Shown here one piece after another: positions 33,425-42,952 of a stretch of 64,000 nucleotides of DNA. The notes beneath the pieces were generated by a model, which made no database searches, was not told the DNA's origin, and saw nothing but the letters and a program-made list of their open reading frames with translations. Position 1 is the stretch's first letter. Every line of letters starts with the position of its first letter. The stretch covers positions 1 through 64,000 of the forward strand of contig NZ_MSSW01000063.1 in the NCBI RefSeq assembly GCF_002150685.1, written 5' to 3'. The position numbers and the translations under genes were made by a program. This DNA is from Algoriphagus antarcticus. Lineage in GTDB: Bacteria > Bacteroidota > Bacteroidia > Cytophagales > Cyclobacteriaceae.

Positions 33425-33856
33425 TCAAAACGTGTATTTGAAGCCAAATCCTGCACGGAAGTAATCTCCGTGATCATCGGCCAAAATTGGAGCAGCTTCC
33501 AAAACAAGTCCGAGATTTTTACTGTTGAAAGGTGTCACTAAAAGTCCAAATGGAATTGCGATATAAATGTCATCTTCATCATCTCGATTACTTTTACGAT
33601 CATCGTCCAAGCCAAGGCCTAGACCTAAGTAGAAATTCACATCATCTTTTTGGATAATATTGTAAGCACCCATCAGTTCCACACCTATATCTCCGCCAGT
33701 TCCTATTCGGCCTTCACCGAAGATTTGATTATTGGGATCTGTACCTACGGTTACGAATGTCTCCGAACTTTGGATATTGACTCCGGCACTGATTTGCGCC
33801 TGCGCAAGTGAGATGAACGTGAATAATGTGAGGGATAGAAGTACTAGTTTTTTCAT
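33425..33856 (-). CDS. outer membrane beta-barrel protein
   Basis: 143 aa from the ATG at 33856 (MKKLVLLSLTLFTF); an upstream-extended frame would run through a repeat and is rejected. Signal peptide cleaved after AQA, then a small barrel with GGDIGVELMGAYNI and LGLGLGLDDD strands and the end GFGFKYTF. Copy 3 of the palindromic repeat ends exactly at its start codon, as in the ccm cluster. Confidence 0.78.
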   Translation of the reverse strand: MKKLVLLSLTLFTFISLAQAQISAGVNIQSSETFVTVGTDPNNQIFGEGRIGTGGDIGVELMGAYNIIQKDDVNFYLGLGLGLDDDRKSNRDDEDDIYIAIPFGLLVTPFNSKNLGLVLEAAPILADDHGDYFRAGFGFKYTF

Positions 33857-33968
33857 GTGTATATAATTTGTTTTTATTGCCAAATAGCCTGTCCAGAACT
33901 TGATTCTGGAGAATCTCGCATGGTCAATAATCATCTCAGTGTGACGCTTGAGTCATGCTCGATTTCAT
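33857..33968. repeat. start-proximal palindromic repeat, copy 3
   Basis: On the minus strand it starts ATGAAATCGAGCATG, contains CATGCGAGATTCT, and ends at the start codon of the barrel gene. About 20 bp longer than copies 1 and 2. Confidence 0.75.
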
Positions 33969-34026
33969 GATTCAGTTTTTTAATCTGAACCACTTAGTCC
34001 AAATCCTCAGCCAAACAAAGCTAGAA

Positions 34027-35073
34027 TTACCAACCTCCTTCTGCTTTAGATATTCTACAACCTGACTCAGCGCTCAGGAATGAAGCTTCTATTATCTTCA
34101 AAACACTGATGGTCTGAGGAATGGTGATATCCAGATTTGCATCTTTTAGAATTGCGTCAGCGACGTTCTGATATAGAATTCTGTAATTGCCCGGGATAGT
34201 TTCATAGTCCTTTGTTTCCTCACTGAGGAAAATTTTACCCCACTTCTCCTCAGGTTCCACACCCCAATTGGCTCCTTCTGGCTTTTCGCCGAGTTTGAAT
34301 GCAGCTTCCTGTACATCTAGACCGAACTTTTGATAAGACCCATTTTTCCCCAATAGCAAAAACTTAGGAGTAGCTACATTCACCAAAGTACCCGCAGTTA
34401 CTTTTGCTTTCAGCGAGCCATAATCCAAAATAATATCGAAGTGGTCATCTGCCACTGCGCCTGTTCGCTGCTTGCGAATGTCCGCCTGAATCCATTTCGG
34501 CAAACCAAAAAGTAAGACAACCTGATCTATCAGATGCGAACCTAGATCGAATGTGATTCCGTTTCCAGGAACTTCCTTTTCTCTCCAATTATCTGAAACA
34601 TCCGGTCGGAAGCGATCAAAATGAGATTCCAAATAGACCAAATCTCCAAGATCTCCTTTTCTCACCAATTTCTGCAAAGTCATAAAATCCCCATCATAGC
34701 GACGGTTGTGAAAGACGGAGCAAATCAAACCTTTCTCTTCAGCCAGCTTATTCAGTTCCTCGGCTTCATGGGAGAAAATCGTCACGGGCTTATCGACTAC
34801 CACATGCTTCCCGGCCTCCAGACATTGCATTGCCATGGGAAAGTGAAACTCATTTGGTGTGGTGATCACAATTAGATCTACAGCATCTGCATCAAGCAAT
34901 TCCTGCAAACTTCTGTAGGTAGTCACAGCAGGATATAATTCTTCACAGCGATTGGTGTGGCGTTCGACAGAGGCGAGGAGATTAAGATCCGGACATACTG
35001 CAATAAGTGGCGCGTGCATTTTTTCAGCTACAGAGCCAAAGCCAACGATGGCTGTTTTTATAGGATTGCTCAT
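34027..35073 (-). CDS. Gfo/Idh/MocA-family oxidoreductase
   Basis: NAD(P)-dependent sugar or sugar-acid oxidoreductase, 348 aa. Rossmann motif VGFGSVAEKMH at the N-terminus, the family motif VVVDKPVT (EKP-type), and FDLGSHLIDQ in the C-terminal substrate domain. Substrate cannot be told. It begins 2 nt after the response regulator stop on the same strand, so it belongs to the transcript of the sensor operon; a link between that sensor and carbohydrate metabolism is only suggested by this. Confidence 0.9.
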   Translation of the reverse strand: MSNPIKTAIVGFGSVAEKMHAPLIAVCPDLNLLASVERHTNRCEELYPAVTTYRSLQELLDADAVDLIVITTPNEFHFPMAMQCLEAGKHVVVDKPVTIFSHEAEELNKLAEEKGLICSVFHNRRYDGDFMTLQKLVRKGDLGDLVYLESHFDRFRPDVSDNWREKEVPGNGITFDLGSHLIDQVVLLFGLPKWIQADIRKQRTGAVADDHFDIILDYGSLKAKVTAGTLVNVATPKFLLLGKNGSYQKFGLDVQEAAFKLGEKPEGANWGVEPEEKWGKIFLSEETKDYETIPGNYRILYQNVADAILKDANLDITIPQTISVLKIIEASFLSAESGCRISKAEGGW

Positions 35074-35075
35074 GA

Positions 35076-35702
35076 TTAAATATTCATTTCGTGTGCCTTA
35101 TTCACCAGCTCAATTCGCGAACTGACCTGAAGCTTCAGGTGGATATTTTTACGATGGGTTTCTACGGTTTGCTTACTTAGATTCAGCATTACGGCAATTC
35201 TCTTGTTTTGATTTCCATCTCTGATCAGTTGAATGATTTCAGTTTCTCTACGAGAAAGCTTATACTTCATTCGAAAAGCATCGAAATAAGCGCCTTGTAA
35301 AGCTTGTTTTTTTACGCGGTCAAAATTCAGCACATGGCGACCCTCAAAAACTTCATGAATGGTAAATATTAACTCATCAGGGTCGGCATCTTTAAGAATA
35401 AAAGCATCGGCATTCTGATCGATGCACTTTTTGTAAATCTTCTCCTCGTCATACATCGAAAGCACTACGACCTTCACATGGGGATGATGTTCTTTGCAGT
35501 GATCCAAAACCCCAAAGCCATCCAGGATAGGCATGTTGAGATCAGTAAGAACCACATCAACCTGGTTTTCAGCAATGTATTCGCAGATTTCTCTTCCATT
35601 TGGGAAGACACCGACGACGACCAGATCCACTTGGTCTTCAAGAATTCCTTCTATTCCTTTTGCAAATAACTTATGGTCGTCAGCCAGGGCGATCCTGATC
35701 AT
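35076..35702 (-). CDS. LuxR/NarL-family response regulator
   Basis: 208 aa: receiver domain with acidic pocket ADDH, phospho-acceptor D54 in LTDLNMP, and Lys in ILKDADP; C-terminal LuxR-type helix-turn-helix (LSRRETEIIQLIRDG, KQTVETHRKNIHLKL). Partner of the histidine kinase 56 nt upstream. Confidence 0.93.
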   Translation of the reverse strand: MIRIALADDHKLFAKGIEGILEDQVDLVVVGVFPNGREICEYIAENQVDVVLTDLNMPILDGFGVLDHCKEHHPHVKVVVLSMYDEEKIYKKCIDQNADAFILKDADPDELIFTIHEVFEGRHVLNFDRVKKQALQGAYFDAFRMKYKLSRRETEIIQLIRDGNQNKRIAVMLNLSKQTVETHRKNIHLKLQVSSRIELVNKAHEMNI

Positions 35703-35758
35703 GGGGAGGGGGAGATTAGTATTTCAGGGAGATTAAGCTTCAAATTATACCCTAAAAT

Positions 35759-36514
35759 CTAATTTGGCAAGGTTAAAGTGATTTCAGTTCCATTTCCGAC
35801 AGTAGAAGTCAGTTCGAATTCACCGCCTATCGTTTCCATTCTCTTCTTAAGATTGATCATTCCGCTGCCATTAGATTTTTGAGAAGAGTCAAATCCTTTT
35901 CCATCATCTTTGATCCAGATTTGTTTTCCTTTCCCACTATCGTGCATTCTAATCAGGATTTTATTAGGTGAAGCATGCTTAATCGCATTGTTTAACGATT
36001 CTTGAATGACCCGAATCAAAACCAGCTTTTGGTCTTTAGGCAAATCAACAAGCTCAAAATCTGCGTCCAGTGTAGTCTCACAAAAACCAGTATTCTGTAT
36101 TCTTTCCAGCTGCTGCCCGATGAATTCATTGATACTGAGGGACTCCACCCAATCCAGGTTTAATTGCTTAGACAGTCCACGCACCTCCTGTATCGCCTGA
36201 CCAAGTATATCTCTTCCTTCAGCTTGTTTTTCTGGTCTGATAGACCCAAAATTCAGCTTTGCCAGAGAAAGTAATTGTCCAATATTATCGTGAAGCTCTC
36301 TTCCGATAAGAGTCAGCGTTTCTTGCTGGATTTCATTCTCAATATCGAGCAAAGTCTTTTCATGCTCGGATTTCACTTGATCTAGTTTCTGGCGGTTTTG
36401 TGCCTGCCTCTGTCTGTGAATAAAAACCATGGAGATGACGAAAGTGGACATGACTCCTCCCAGAAATAAGGCAGAAAAAATTATTATGTAAACTTGGCTT
36501 TCAAGAAAACTCAT
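35759..36514 (-). CDS. sensor histidine kinase, HisKA_3 type
   Basis: About 251 aa from MSFLESQVY at 36514. One N-terminal membrane helix (IIIFSALFLGGVMSTFVISMVF), coiled-coil linker (QRQAQNRQKLDQVKSEHEK), phospho-acceptor His in GRELHDNIGQLL, and an HATPase_c domain with LNNAIKHA, DDGKGF and GSGMINLKKR. It has no sensor domain of its own, so the seven-helix protein it overlaps by 14 nt is the likely input. Pairs with the NarL-type regulator downstream. Confidence 0.92.
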   Translation of the reverse strand: MSFLESQVYIIIFSALFLGGVMSTFVISMVFIHRQRQAQNRQKLDQVKSEHEKTLLDIENEIQQETLTLIGRELHDNIGQLLSLAKLNFGSIRPEKQAEGRDILGQAIQEVRGLSKQLNLDWVESLSINEFIGQQLERIQNTGFCETTLDADFELVDLPKDQKLVLIRVIQESLNNAIKHASPNKILIRMHDSGKGKQIWIKDDGKGFDSSQKSNGSGMINLKKRMETIGGEFELTSTVGNGTEITLTLPN

Positions 36515-37268
36515 AGGATGGCTCTTTTTCAAATATTCCCGGCATAAGTGGTGAAGCAACCGTCAACGTTAGAATTCCTAAATTGATGAGTTGCATTATC
36601 CATTCAATTTGGAATAAAGACTCTCCCAAAACAGGATTGACTTCGTAGAGATAAAACTTAGCCACTGAACTGATATAAGTCAAGGTGAAAGTGAACATAA
36701 TAAAAGTCATCTGCCAAAAAGAAAGCAACCGCAATGGATTACTAGCCAAATATTGTTCATGTGTGATCATCCCAATAAAATATAATCCACTCCCGATCAA
36801 TATTATATTGGCTCCAAAAGTAAATATAATTGGCTGATTAAAATAGAGAGGTTCTATTCCTGAATACTGAATTATAACTACCACAACTATGAAAATGTAA
36901 ATCATCCAGTTGATGTATTTCTTTTTAGAAGGCTCCAGCCACGACTTGATCAAAAACAAATAGAGAATAACCCCGATCCCCCTTTTAGTAATATTATTAA
37001 GCCAAAGGTTAAACTTTGGATATTCAGTATTCCCCAAATAGGCATTAACCGATGCTTTGAATTCATAATTGTAATTGGTATAAGCTCCCATATTTTCATA
37101 AAATGCAGTGAATACCAAAATCAAAAAAGGAAGCCAATAGTGAATATCGGCTCTCGTTTCTTTTGGTAATTTGATAAAGCAAGCAACACCAATAATAAAA
37201 AATAGATCAAGTGGTATTAAAAACTCTCCATAGGAAATGAAGAATGCCTGAACAAATCTGCTGTCCAT
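36501..37268 (-). CDS. polytopic membrane protein, probable sensor input
   Basis: 255 aa, about seven hydrophobic helices, no recognised catalytic motif. Overlaps the histidine kinase gene by 14 nt and starts 2 nt after the 132-aa gene. The arrangement of a helix bundle protein immediately before a kinase lacking a sensory domain suggests it is the receptor or scaffold. Family not recognised. Confidence 0.7.
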   Translation of the reverse strand: MDSRFVQAFFISYGEFLIPLDLFFIIGVACFIKLPKETRADIHYWLPFLILVFTAFYENMGAYTNYNYEFKASVNAYLGNTEYPKFNLWLNNITKRGIGVILYLFLIKSWLEPSKKKYINWMIYIFIVVVVIIQYSGIEPLYFNQPIIFTFGANIILIGSGLYFIGMITHEQYLASNPLRLLSFWQMTFIMFTFTLTYISSVAKFYLYEVNPVLGESLFQIEWIMQLINLGILTLTVASPLMPGIFEKEPSYEFS

Positions 37269-37270
37269 AA

Positions 37271-37669
37271 TTAGGTGTCCGTAGGATCAGGTTCACAATG
37301 GTAAGGGCACTCTAAACCTCTGCCTTGATATTCATCTTCGGCGCCGCCTATCGTGACCAGTTTCTGTTCCTTGAGATTGGCAGCACGCATCACCAGAGTC
37401 ATTTGCCCAATGTATGCATCAGCTTCTTTAGGATAGGCCTTCTCTGCGGTTTCCTCAGTGTATTCTGTAAAGTAAAACTGAATTCCTCCTACCTTAGGAT
37501 CTTTGTCTGCTTTAGCCAATAATCCCCCGAGCATTTCCCTATCTAAAAATATCCAGCTCGTCTGGTTGTCTTTATCTCGGTCTTTTTTGCCTTTACCTGG
37601 CTTGCCCTTTTTCACTTCTTTGTTATACTTGGCTTTCATGCTTTCGAAATCCTTCTTTTCGATTTTCAT
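37271..37669 (-). CDS. hypothetical cytoplasmic protein, first gene of sensor operon
   Basis: 132 aa, no signal peptide. Lys-rich N-terminus (KKGKPGKGKKDRDKD), then a compact domain containing WIFLDREMLGGLLAK, VGGIQFYFTEYTEETA and MTLVMRAANLKEQ, and a C-terminal CPYHCEPDP with a CxxxC. Not recognised. The tight spacing to the membrane protein and kinase places it in the same regulon. Confidence 0.7.
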   Translation of the reverse strand: MKIEKKDFESMKAKYNKEVKKGKPGKGKKDRDKDNQTSWIFLDREMLGGLLAKADKDPKVGGIQFYFTEYTEETAEKAYPKEADAYIGQMTLVMRAANLKEQKLVTIGGAEDEYQGRGLECPYHCEPDPTDT

Positions 37670-37759
37670 ATTAAGGTGATTTTAAAATAGGTTAGATTCA
37701 TTTAGGTGTAGAAATAATTCCCCAAAAGATAAGAATTTTATCTGCGATTAGACAAGAAA

Positions 37760-37788
37760 AAAGGAGCGGGTATGACGTCCGCTCCTTT
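37760..37788 (-). terminator. secDF terminator
   Basis: Stem AAAGGAGCGG...CCGCTCCTTT followed by T-run on the minus strand, 24 nt after the secDF stop. Confidence 0.92.
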
Positions 37789-37811
37789 AAATAATCAATT
37801 ATATCAGCTAA

Positions 37812-40784
37812 TTAAGCAAGCTTTTTAGCCTCCTTCGCAGCATTCTCGTTATCAATTTCTCTTTTCATCAAATCCACTACAATTGGCGTAGCTATATAGA
37901 TAGAAGAATATGTACCCACCAAAACACCAATAAATAAAGCAAACGAGAAGCCTCTCAATACCTCACCACCGAAGATCAACAATACGATCACTACGATCAA
38001 GGTAGTAAAAGAAGTAATCAACGTACGTCCTAGAGTCTGGTTGATGGCATCATTGAAGACTTTCACCAATTTATTAGTGCCTCTATTCTCTATATTCTCA
38101 CGAATACGGTCAAAGACAATCACAGTATCGTTAATAGAATAACCGATCACAGTCAATACCGCTGCGATAAACACCTGGTCAATCTCAAACGTAGCTCCAA
38201 ATGCGCTTGCGATGGCAAAAGCAGCGATCACAAACAAGGTATCGTGAATCAAGGCAATGATAGATGCCAAGGAGAACTGCCACTTGCGGAATCTCAACAA
38301 GATGTACAAGAAGATCGCAACCAACGCCACAATCATCGCTTCGGCTGACGACGCTTTGATATCATCAGCTACAGTAGCACCCACTTTCGAAGAACCTGTG
38401 ATGGCGAATTGACCAGCAGCTAGAGATGCAGCGTCATCAGTAAAGGATAATCCGGTCACAGAAGCTATTCCTTCTTTTACTTTGCTCTCTACTTCGAGAT
38501 TAGAAGCGGCGTCATCTTCATTTACCAAATAAGAAGTAGTCACTTTCAATACATTATTAGAACCGTAAGTTTTCACTTCTACAGATCCGTCAAACTCGCT
38601 ATCCAATCCGGATTTCAAATCAGAAGCGGCCATTGGCTCGTCGAATGCAACGATGTAAGAACGACCGCCTGTGAAGTCAACACCGAATTTCAATCCATTG
38701 ACAGCCGCGATACCTAGACCTATCACAATAATTGCAGAAGAGATCAGGTAAGCAACTTTCCTTTTGCCCATGAAATCAAAATTCAAGTCACTCAATAAAT
38801 TTTTGGCAAAAGGAGAAGCGAAGCTAATTGAGCTCTTGTCTCCTTTTTTGCTCATCCAAGATACAATCACTCTAGTGATGAATACAGAAGAGAAGAATGA
38901 AGATGCGATACCGATCATCAATACGATTGCAAAGCCTTTTACTGGGCCCTGACCCAAAGCAAAAAGAATCGCACCTGTAAGGAAAGTCGTAACGTTAGAA
39001 TCGAGAATCGCAGAGAATGCTTTGCTATAACCTGCACTAATGGCTGCCATGAGGCTCACTCCATTTCGCAGTTCTTCTTTGATACGCTCGAAAATCAGAA
39101 CGTTCGCATCAATGGACATACCTATCGTCAATACAATACCTGCAATACCCGGCAAGGTCAATGCCGTGCCCAACTGTGCTAGAATACCAAGGATGAAGAA
39201 GATGTTAAAAACAAGTGCTGCGATAGCGACAAAACCTCCTTTTGAATAGTAACCCACCATGAACAGAACAACAATTACCAGACCGGCAACCATGGATAAC
39301 AAACCTTGATTCAAGGCTTCTTTACCCAATGTTGGGCCAATAATGCTTTCTTCTACTATTTGGGTAGGAGCTGGAAGAGAACCAGATTTCAGAATGTTCG
39401 CCAAATCCTGAGCTTCCTGTAGGGAGAAGTTACCAGAGATCTCAGACTGTCCTGTTGGGATCTCACCGTTTACTACCGGTGCAGTGTATACATAGTCATC
39501 CAATACTACAGCGATTCTTCTACCTATATTTTCAGAAGTCAATTTTCTCCATTTTCGAGCCCCTTCTGCATTCATCTGCATAGATACTGCAGGTCTGGAA
39601 GTTTGGTCTAAAACCTGACGTGCATCAGTCACTACATCGCCTTCCAGCGGAGCTTCGTCAGTTCCTCTTTCAGCTTGGATAGCAAAAAGCTCCAATATCT
39701 CAGCCCCATCTTCCGCTTTGAAAGGCTTCACACCCCACAGCAATTTGATGTCTCTGGGAAGCAAGGATTTATAATCCTCATTTTTCAAAATACGGTTGAT
39801 AGCCATGGTATCGCGAAGCTCATATGCCAAACCATAATTAGGCTTAAGCAAACTGAACAACGGCGAAACGCTATTGCGACCAGCCTTGGTAGGATCGATC
39901 TCAGCCAATTGCTTTTCCAATGCATTTCTCAAGGAATCTTCCCCAGAAAGATTCTCTGTAGCTACTGTGTCAGCTGCTGCAGACTCAGTAGACTGATTAG
40001 CAGCTACCCAAGCGCTATTCACAGTTTCAAGGGCAGCACCGATTTCGTTTACTTCTACTACTTGCCAGAACTGTAATTTAGCTACGCCCTGAAGTAGGTT
40101 TCTAACTCTTTCCTGATTGTCCACACCTGGCAATTCGATCTGAATACGACCAGAACCCTGTATTCTCTGGATATTAGGCTGAGAAGTACCGAATCTATCG
40201 ATACGGGTTCTAAGGATGTTGAATGAACGCTCGATTGCATTTTCAACTTCGTTATCGATGATTTCAATGATTTCGGAATCGGAAGACTCCAAAGAAATCC
40301 GGCCTCTATTAGCAGCTGTAGCGAAGATACTGCTAAGCTTTTTTCCCGGGCTATTCTTCTGCCAAGCAGTATAAAATAGATCAACATATTTAGTGGTAGT
40401 AGTTTTCGCTTCTTCGCGAGCTTCCTCTACAGACTTATTGAAGGCAACATCTTTTGGATTACCTGCAAGTCCTTTTACAATTTCCACCGGGGAAACCTCC
40501 AATGTAACGTGCATACCGCCCTGAAGGTCAAGACCCAATCCAAGCTCTGTTTCTTTTACTTCTTGGAAAGTATAATCTGCTCCTAAGAAATTGTAAACCG
40601 GAGCTCTCCAGATAGAATCCAGATAGTTTTGTCTTTTTGAAAAATCCACGTTGCCAGACGCATCAGTTGCGTATTCCTGAGCCTTTTGCTGGATATTGTT
40701 TGATACAAATGTGAATGACAGATAGTACAAGCATAGCGCTGTAACGATCACTGTCAAAAACACAATGACACCTTTGTTTTGCAT
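37812..40784 (-). CDS. secDF: protein translocase SecDF fusion
   Basis: Proton-driven accessory subunit of the Sec translocon. At 990 aa it is the fused SecD-SecF form usual in Bacteroidota. SecD part: GLGLDLQGGMHVTLEV, the P1 domain with RTRIDRFGTSQPNIQRI and six helices with GMSIDANVLIFERIKEELRNG; SecF part from about residue 660 (FGVDFTGGRSYIV, GYSINDTVIVFDRIREN). Ends in an A-rich tail. Preceded by a 121-aa unknown gene. Confidence 0.97.
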   Translation of the reverse strand: MQNKGVIVFLTVIVTALCLYYLSFTFVSNNIQQKAQEYATDASGNVDFSKRQNYLDSIWRAPVYNFLGADYTFQEVKETELGLGLDLQGGMHVTLEVSPVEIVKGLAGNPKDVAFNKSVEEAREEAKTTTTKYVDLFYTAWQKNSPGKKLSSIFATAANRGRISLESSDSEIIEIIDNEVENAIERSFNILRTRIDRFGTSQPNIQRIQGSGRIQIELPGVDNQERVRNLLQGVAKLQFWQVVEVNEIGAALETVNSAWVAANQSTESAAADTVATENLSGEDSLRNALEKQLAEIDPTKAGRNSVSPLFSLLKPNYGLAYELRDTMAINRILKNEDYKSLLPRDIKLLWGVKPFKAEDGAEILELFAIQAERGTDEAPLEGDVVTDARQVLDQTSRPAVSMQMNAEGARKWRKLTSENIGRRIAVVLDDYVYTAPVVNGEIPTGQSEISGNFSLQEAQDLANILKSGSLPAPTQIVEESIIGPTLGKEALNQGLLSMVAGLVIVVLFMVGYYSKGGFVAIAALVFNIFFILGILAQLGTALTLPGIAGIVLTIGMSIDANVLIFERIKEELRNGVSLMAAISAGYSKAFSAILDSNVTTFLTGAILFALGQGPVKGFAIVLMIGIASSFFSSVFITRVIVSWMSKKGDKSSISFASPFAKNLLSDLNFDFMGKRKVAYLISSAIIVIGLGIAAVNGLKFGVDFTGGRSYIVAFDEPMAASDLKSGLDSEFDGSVEVKTYGSNNVLKVTTSYLVNEDDAASNLEVESKVKEGIASVTGLSFTDDAASLAAGQFAITGSSKVGATVADDIKASSAEAMIVALVAIFLYILLRFRKWQFSLASIIALIHDTLFVIAAFAIASAFGATFEIDQVFIAAVLTVIGYSINDTVIVFDRIRENIENRGTNKLVKVFNDAINQTLGRTLITSFTTLIVVIVLLIFGGEVLRGFSFALFIGVLVGTYSSIYIATPIVVDLMKREIDNENAAKEAKKLA

Positions 40785-40877
40785 GAGAAATTGAAATTAT
40801 TAATTGATTGTAATTACAGATTTGTGGCTAAACTGCAAATCAGTTAAGCGCTTTGGAGATCCAGAGATAAAGTAGGA

Positions 40878-41243
40878 TCAGGGTCCTTTGGTGGATATTA
40901 TTCGCTCAAAAAGTATTTCTACGAGCTGATTGGGTTGAAAAACTGAAGTGGATTCGGTAATAAGGGTAGAGCCTTCCGACCGGACAATTTTGTATATTAA
41001 ATATAGTGTACTTTGAGATACATGAACCACGAATGGCACTACGGCATCTACCGCTACATTCAAAAAAGTTTGATTCTGATCATCTGAAGGAGCATTGTCC
41101 TGCTTTTCGATTTTAACCACGTCCCCATTTTCTGGGATATACTCCACGCTAGAAATAAACAAACACAATAGCAAAGCCAGCATCACCGTAAGGCGCTGTT
41201 GGAATAAGTTGCTATGTCGTTTAGTTGCTTTCATGCGGCGCAA
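40878..41243 (-). CDS. hypothetical protein with N-terminal membrane anchor
   Basis: 121 aa; basic N-terminus and a hydrophobic stretch LTVMLALLLCLFISSVEY, either a signal peptide or anchor, then a small domain with VAVDAVVPFVVHVSQSTLYLIYKIV. Not recognised; lies 93 nt upstream of secDF, same strand. M4 is an alternative start. Confidence 0.55.
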   Translation of the reverse strand: MRRMKATKRHSNLFQQRLTVMLALLLCLFISSVEYIPENGDVVKIEKQDNAPSDDQNQTFLNVAVDAVVPFVVHVSQSTLYLIYKIVRSEGSTLITESTSVFQPNQLVEILFERIISTKGP

Positions 41244-41358
41244 ATATAGCCAAATATTTAAAAGGAGTGTTTCTCATCCTTGAATTTCTGATTTTTGGTG
41301 ACAAAATCAGAATAAAATATTTAAAACCAGCTGATTAACGAAAGGAAAAAGAAGTAAA

Positions 41359-41976
41359 TCAAACATTTTTAGCCCTTAAAAAAGTGCGAATGACCTCTAG
41401 TGCTTTGTCGAAATTATGATTATTTGGCACGATGAGATCCGCATCATTCATAAATGGCTTGATGTATTTTTCATACGTTGGCATCACGTGCTGCTCGTAG
41501 CGATACAGCACATCGTCCAGATCGTAGCCTCGCTCCACCTTATCTCTGATGATTCTTCGCTTCAGCTTAATATGATCTTTGGCATCTATGAAAATTTTCA
41601 AATCAAGCAGATTTGCCAATTCTGGATAATAAAGCACAAAAATCCCCTCCACCACTACCACAGGTGAGGAAGTAAAAGTTAACATTTTGGGCTTTTTTGC
41701 AGCGTTATTGAATGTATATTCTTCCCGCTGCACCGTTTCACCAGCTTGAATTTTGCGGATATCGGATGCGTATTCTTCAAAATCTATACTCTCCGGTCTG
41801 TCAAAATTATGTACACCATGATCATCTATCGGCTGTAATTCTCTGGGCTTGTAGTAATTATCCTGCGAGATCAGGCAAACTTCACCGTCTTCGAAGGAAC
41901 TCAGCAATCGCTCTAAAAAAAGTGTTTTTCCTGAGGCAGATCCACCTGTAATGCCGACGATGAATGGTTTTTTCAT
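41359..41976 (-). CDS. udk: uridine kinase
   Basis: Phosphorylates uridine and cytidine in pyrimidine salvage. 205 aa with P-loop GITGGSASGKTLF, DNYYKP, NFDRPESIDFEEY and RRIIRDKVERGYDLDDV. Normal length. 37 nt from rdgB on the same strand. Confidence 0.94.
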   Translation of the reverse strand: MKKPFIVGITGGSASGKTLFLERLLSSFEDGEVCLISQDNYYKPRELQPIDDHGVHNFDRPESIDFEEYASDIRKIQAGETVQREEYTFNNAAKKPKMLTFTSSPVVVVEGIFVLYYPELANLLDLKIFIDAKDHIKLKRRIIRDKVERGYDLDDVLYRYEQHVMPTYEKYIKPFMNDADLIVPNNHNFDKALEVIRTFLRAKNV

Positions 41977-42013
41977 GCGGCAAAGTTAAAGTGATTTTCG
42001 GCTTATCACAGAA

Positions 42014-42589
42014 TTATCTATGGCTTAGAAAGGTGATAAGCTCACTGATTGCTTTTCCTCTATGTGAGATTTGGTTCTTCTCAGCCATACTCAATTCCGC
42101 AAAGGACTTGGAATATCCTTTCGGAAGGAAAACCGGATCGTAGCCAAACCCTCCATCCCCCTTTCTCTCTTTCAATATTTCCCCTTCTGCCACTCCTTCA
42201 AACTTATATTCCTCATCTCCTAAAAGGAGTACAATCACCGTTTTAAATCGGGCAGTGCGGATAGATGAATTTTCAAGATTTTTGAGCAAAAGGTCTATAT
42301 TTCGATCATCGCTTCTCGGCTCACCTGCATATCTACCTGAATAAACTCCTGGCTCTCCTTCCAATGCATCCACTTCCAATCCGGTGTCATCAGCAAAGCA
42401 ATCCACTCTAAAATGCTCTCTCACATACTTCGCTTTTTGAAAAGCATTATGCTCAAGTGTGTCGCCAGTCTCTGGAAGCTCATCTGAGCAACCAATAGCC
42501 TTCAGAGAAACTATTTCAAAACTATCACCGAGAGCAGCTTTTACTTCTTCGATTTTATTGGGGTTGTTGGTAGCAAAGCAAATTTTCAT
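42014..42589 (-). CDS. rdgB: non-canonical purine NTP pyrophosphatase
   Basis: Ham1/RdgB house-cleaning enzyme that hydrolyses dITP and XTP. 191 aa from MKICFATNNPNKIEEVK (start at M3 of the frame). ADDTGLEVDALEGEPGVYSGRYAG and GFGYDPVF are diagnostic. Probably cotranscribed with udk. Confidence 0.95.
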   Translation of the reverse strand: MKICFATNNPNKIEEVKAALGDSFEIVSLKAIGCSDELPETGDTLEHNAFQKAKYVREHFRVDCFADDTGLEVDALEGEPGVYSGRYAGEPRSDDRNIDLLLKNLENSSIRTARFKTVIVLLLGDEEYKFEGVAEGEILKERKGDGGFGYDPVFLPKGYSKSFAELSMAEKNQISHRGKAISELITFLSHR

Positions 42590-42952
42590 AATCAAAAATA
42601 GCGTATAAAGCTTTTCGGCTCGATACCATTTGACAAAAATTACTGGTTTTCACATGACTAAATCTCCCTAGCCTCCTTTGAAAAAAGGGGGAATTGCCGA
42701 ATTCGAACTTCAATCATAGCTTGCACTAACTTACGTTTAGGTAAGTGGATACGCATTTGATAATTAACTAGTCTAGCTTCTGGAGAAGCAGGACAACTGC
42801 GACCTTAAAAAGTCTCAAAATTCAATTGTCAAACTCAAATATCAAGTATAAAACGAATATGCCCTTTGCGCTTTCTTCATGCACTTTGTGGCAAAAAGTA
42901 ACTCCCAAAAAAAGATTCATGTAATTTTGGATTCCACTTTAGTTTTAATCAC
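42590..42952. other. intergenic region between rdgB and the LOG gene
   Basis: About 360 bp without a gene, between divergent genes. It has a hairpin of the CTCCTTTGAAAAAAGGGG kind (42672-42692), a palindrome ACTAACTTACG/GTAAGTGG-like stretch and the repeated palindrome GCTTCTGGAGAAGC at 42776-42789. Promoters not identified with confidence. Confidence 0.45.
42776..42789. repeat. small palindrome GCTTCT-GG-AGAAGC
   Basis: Second copy of the motif at 4311; followed by AGGAC, as at 46720. Confidence 0.55.
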
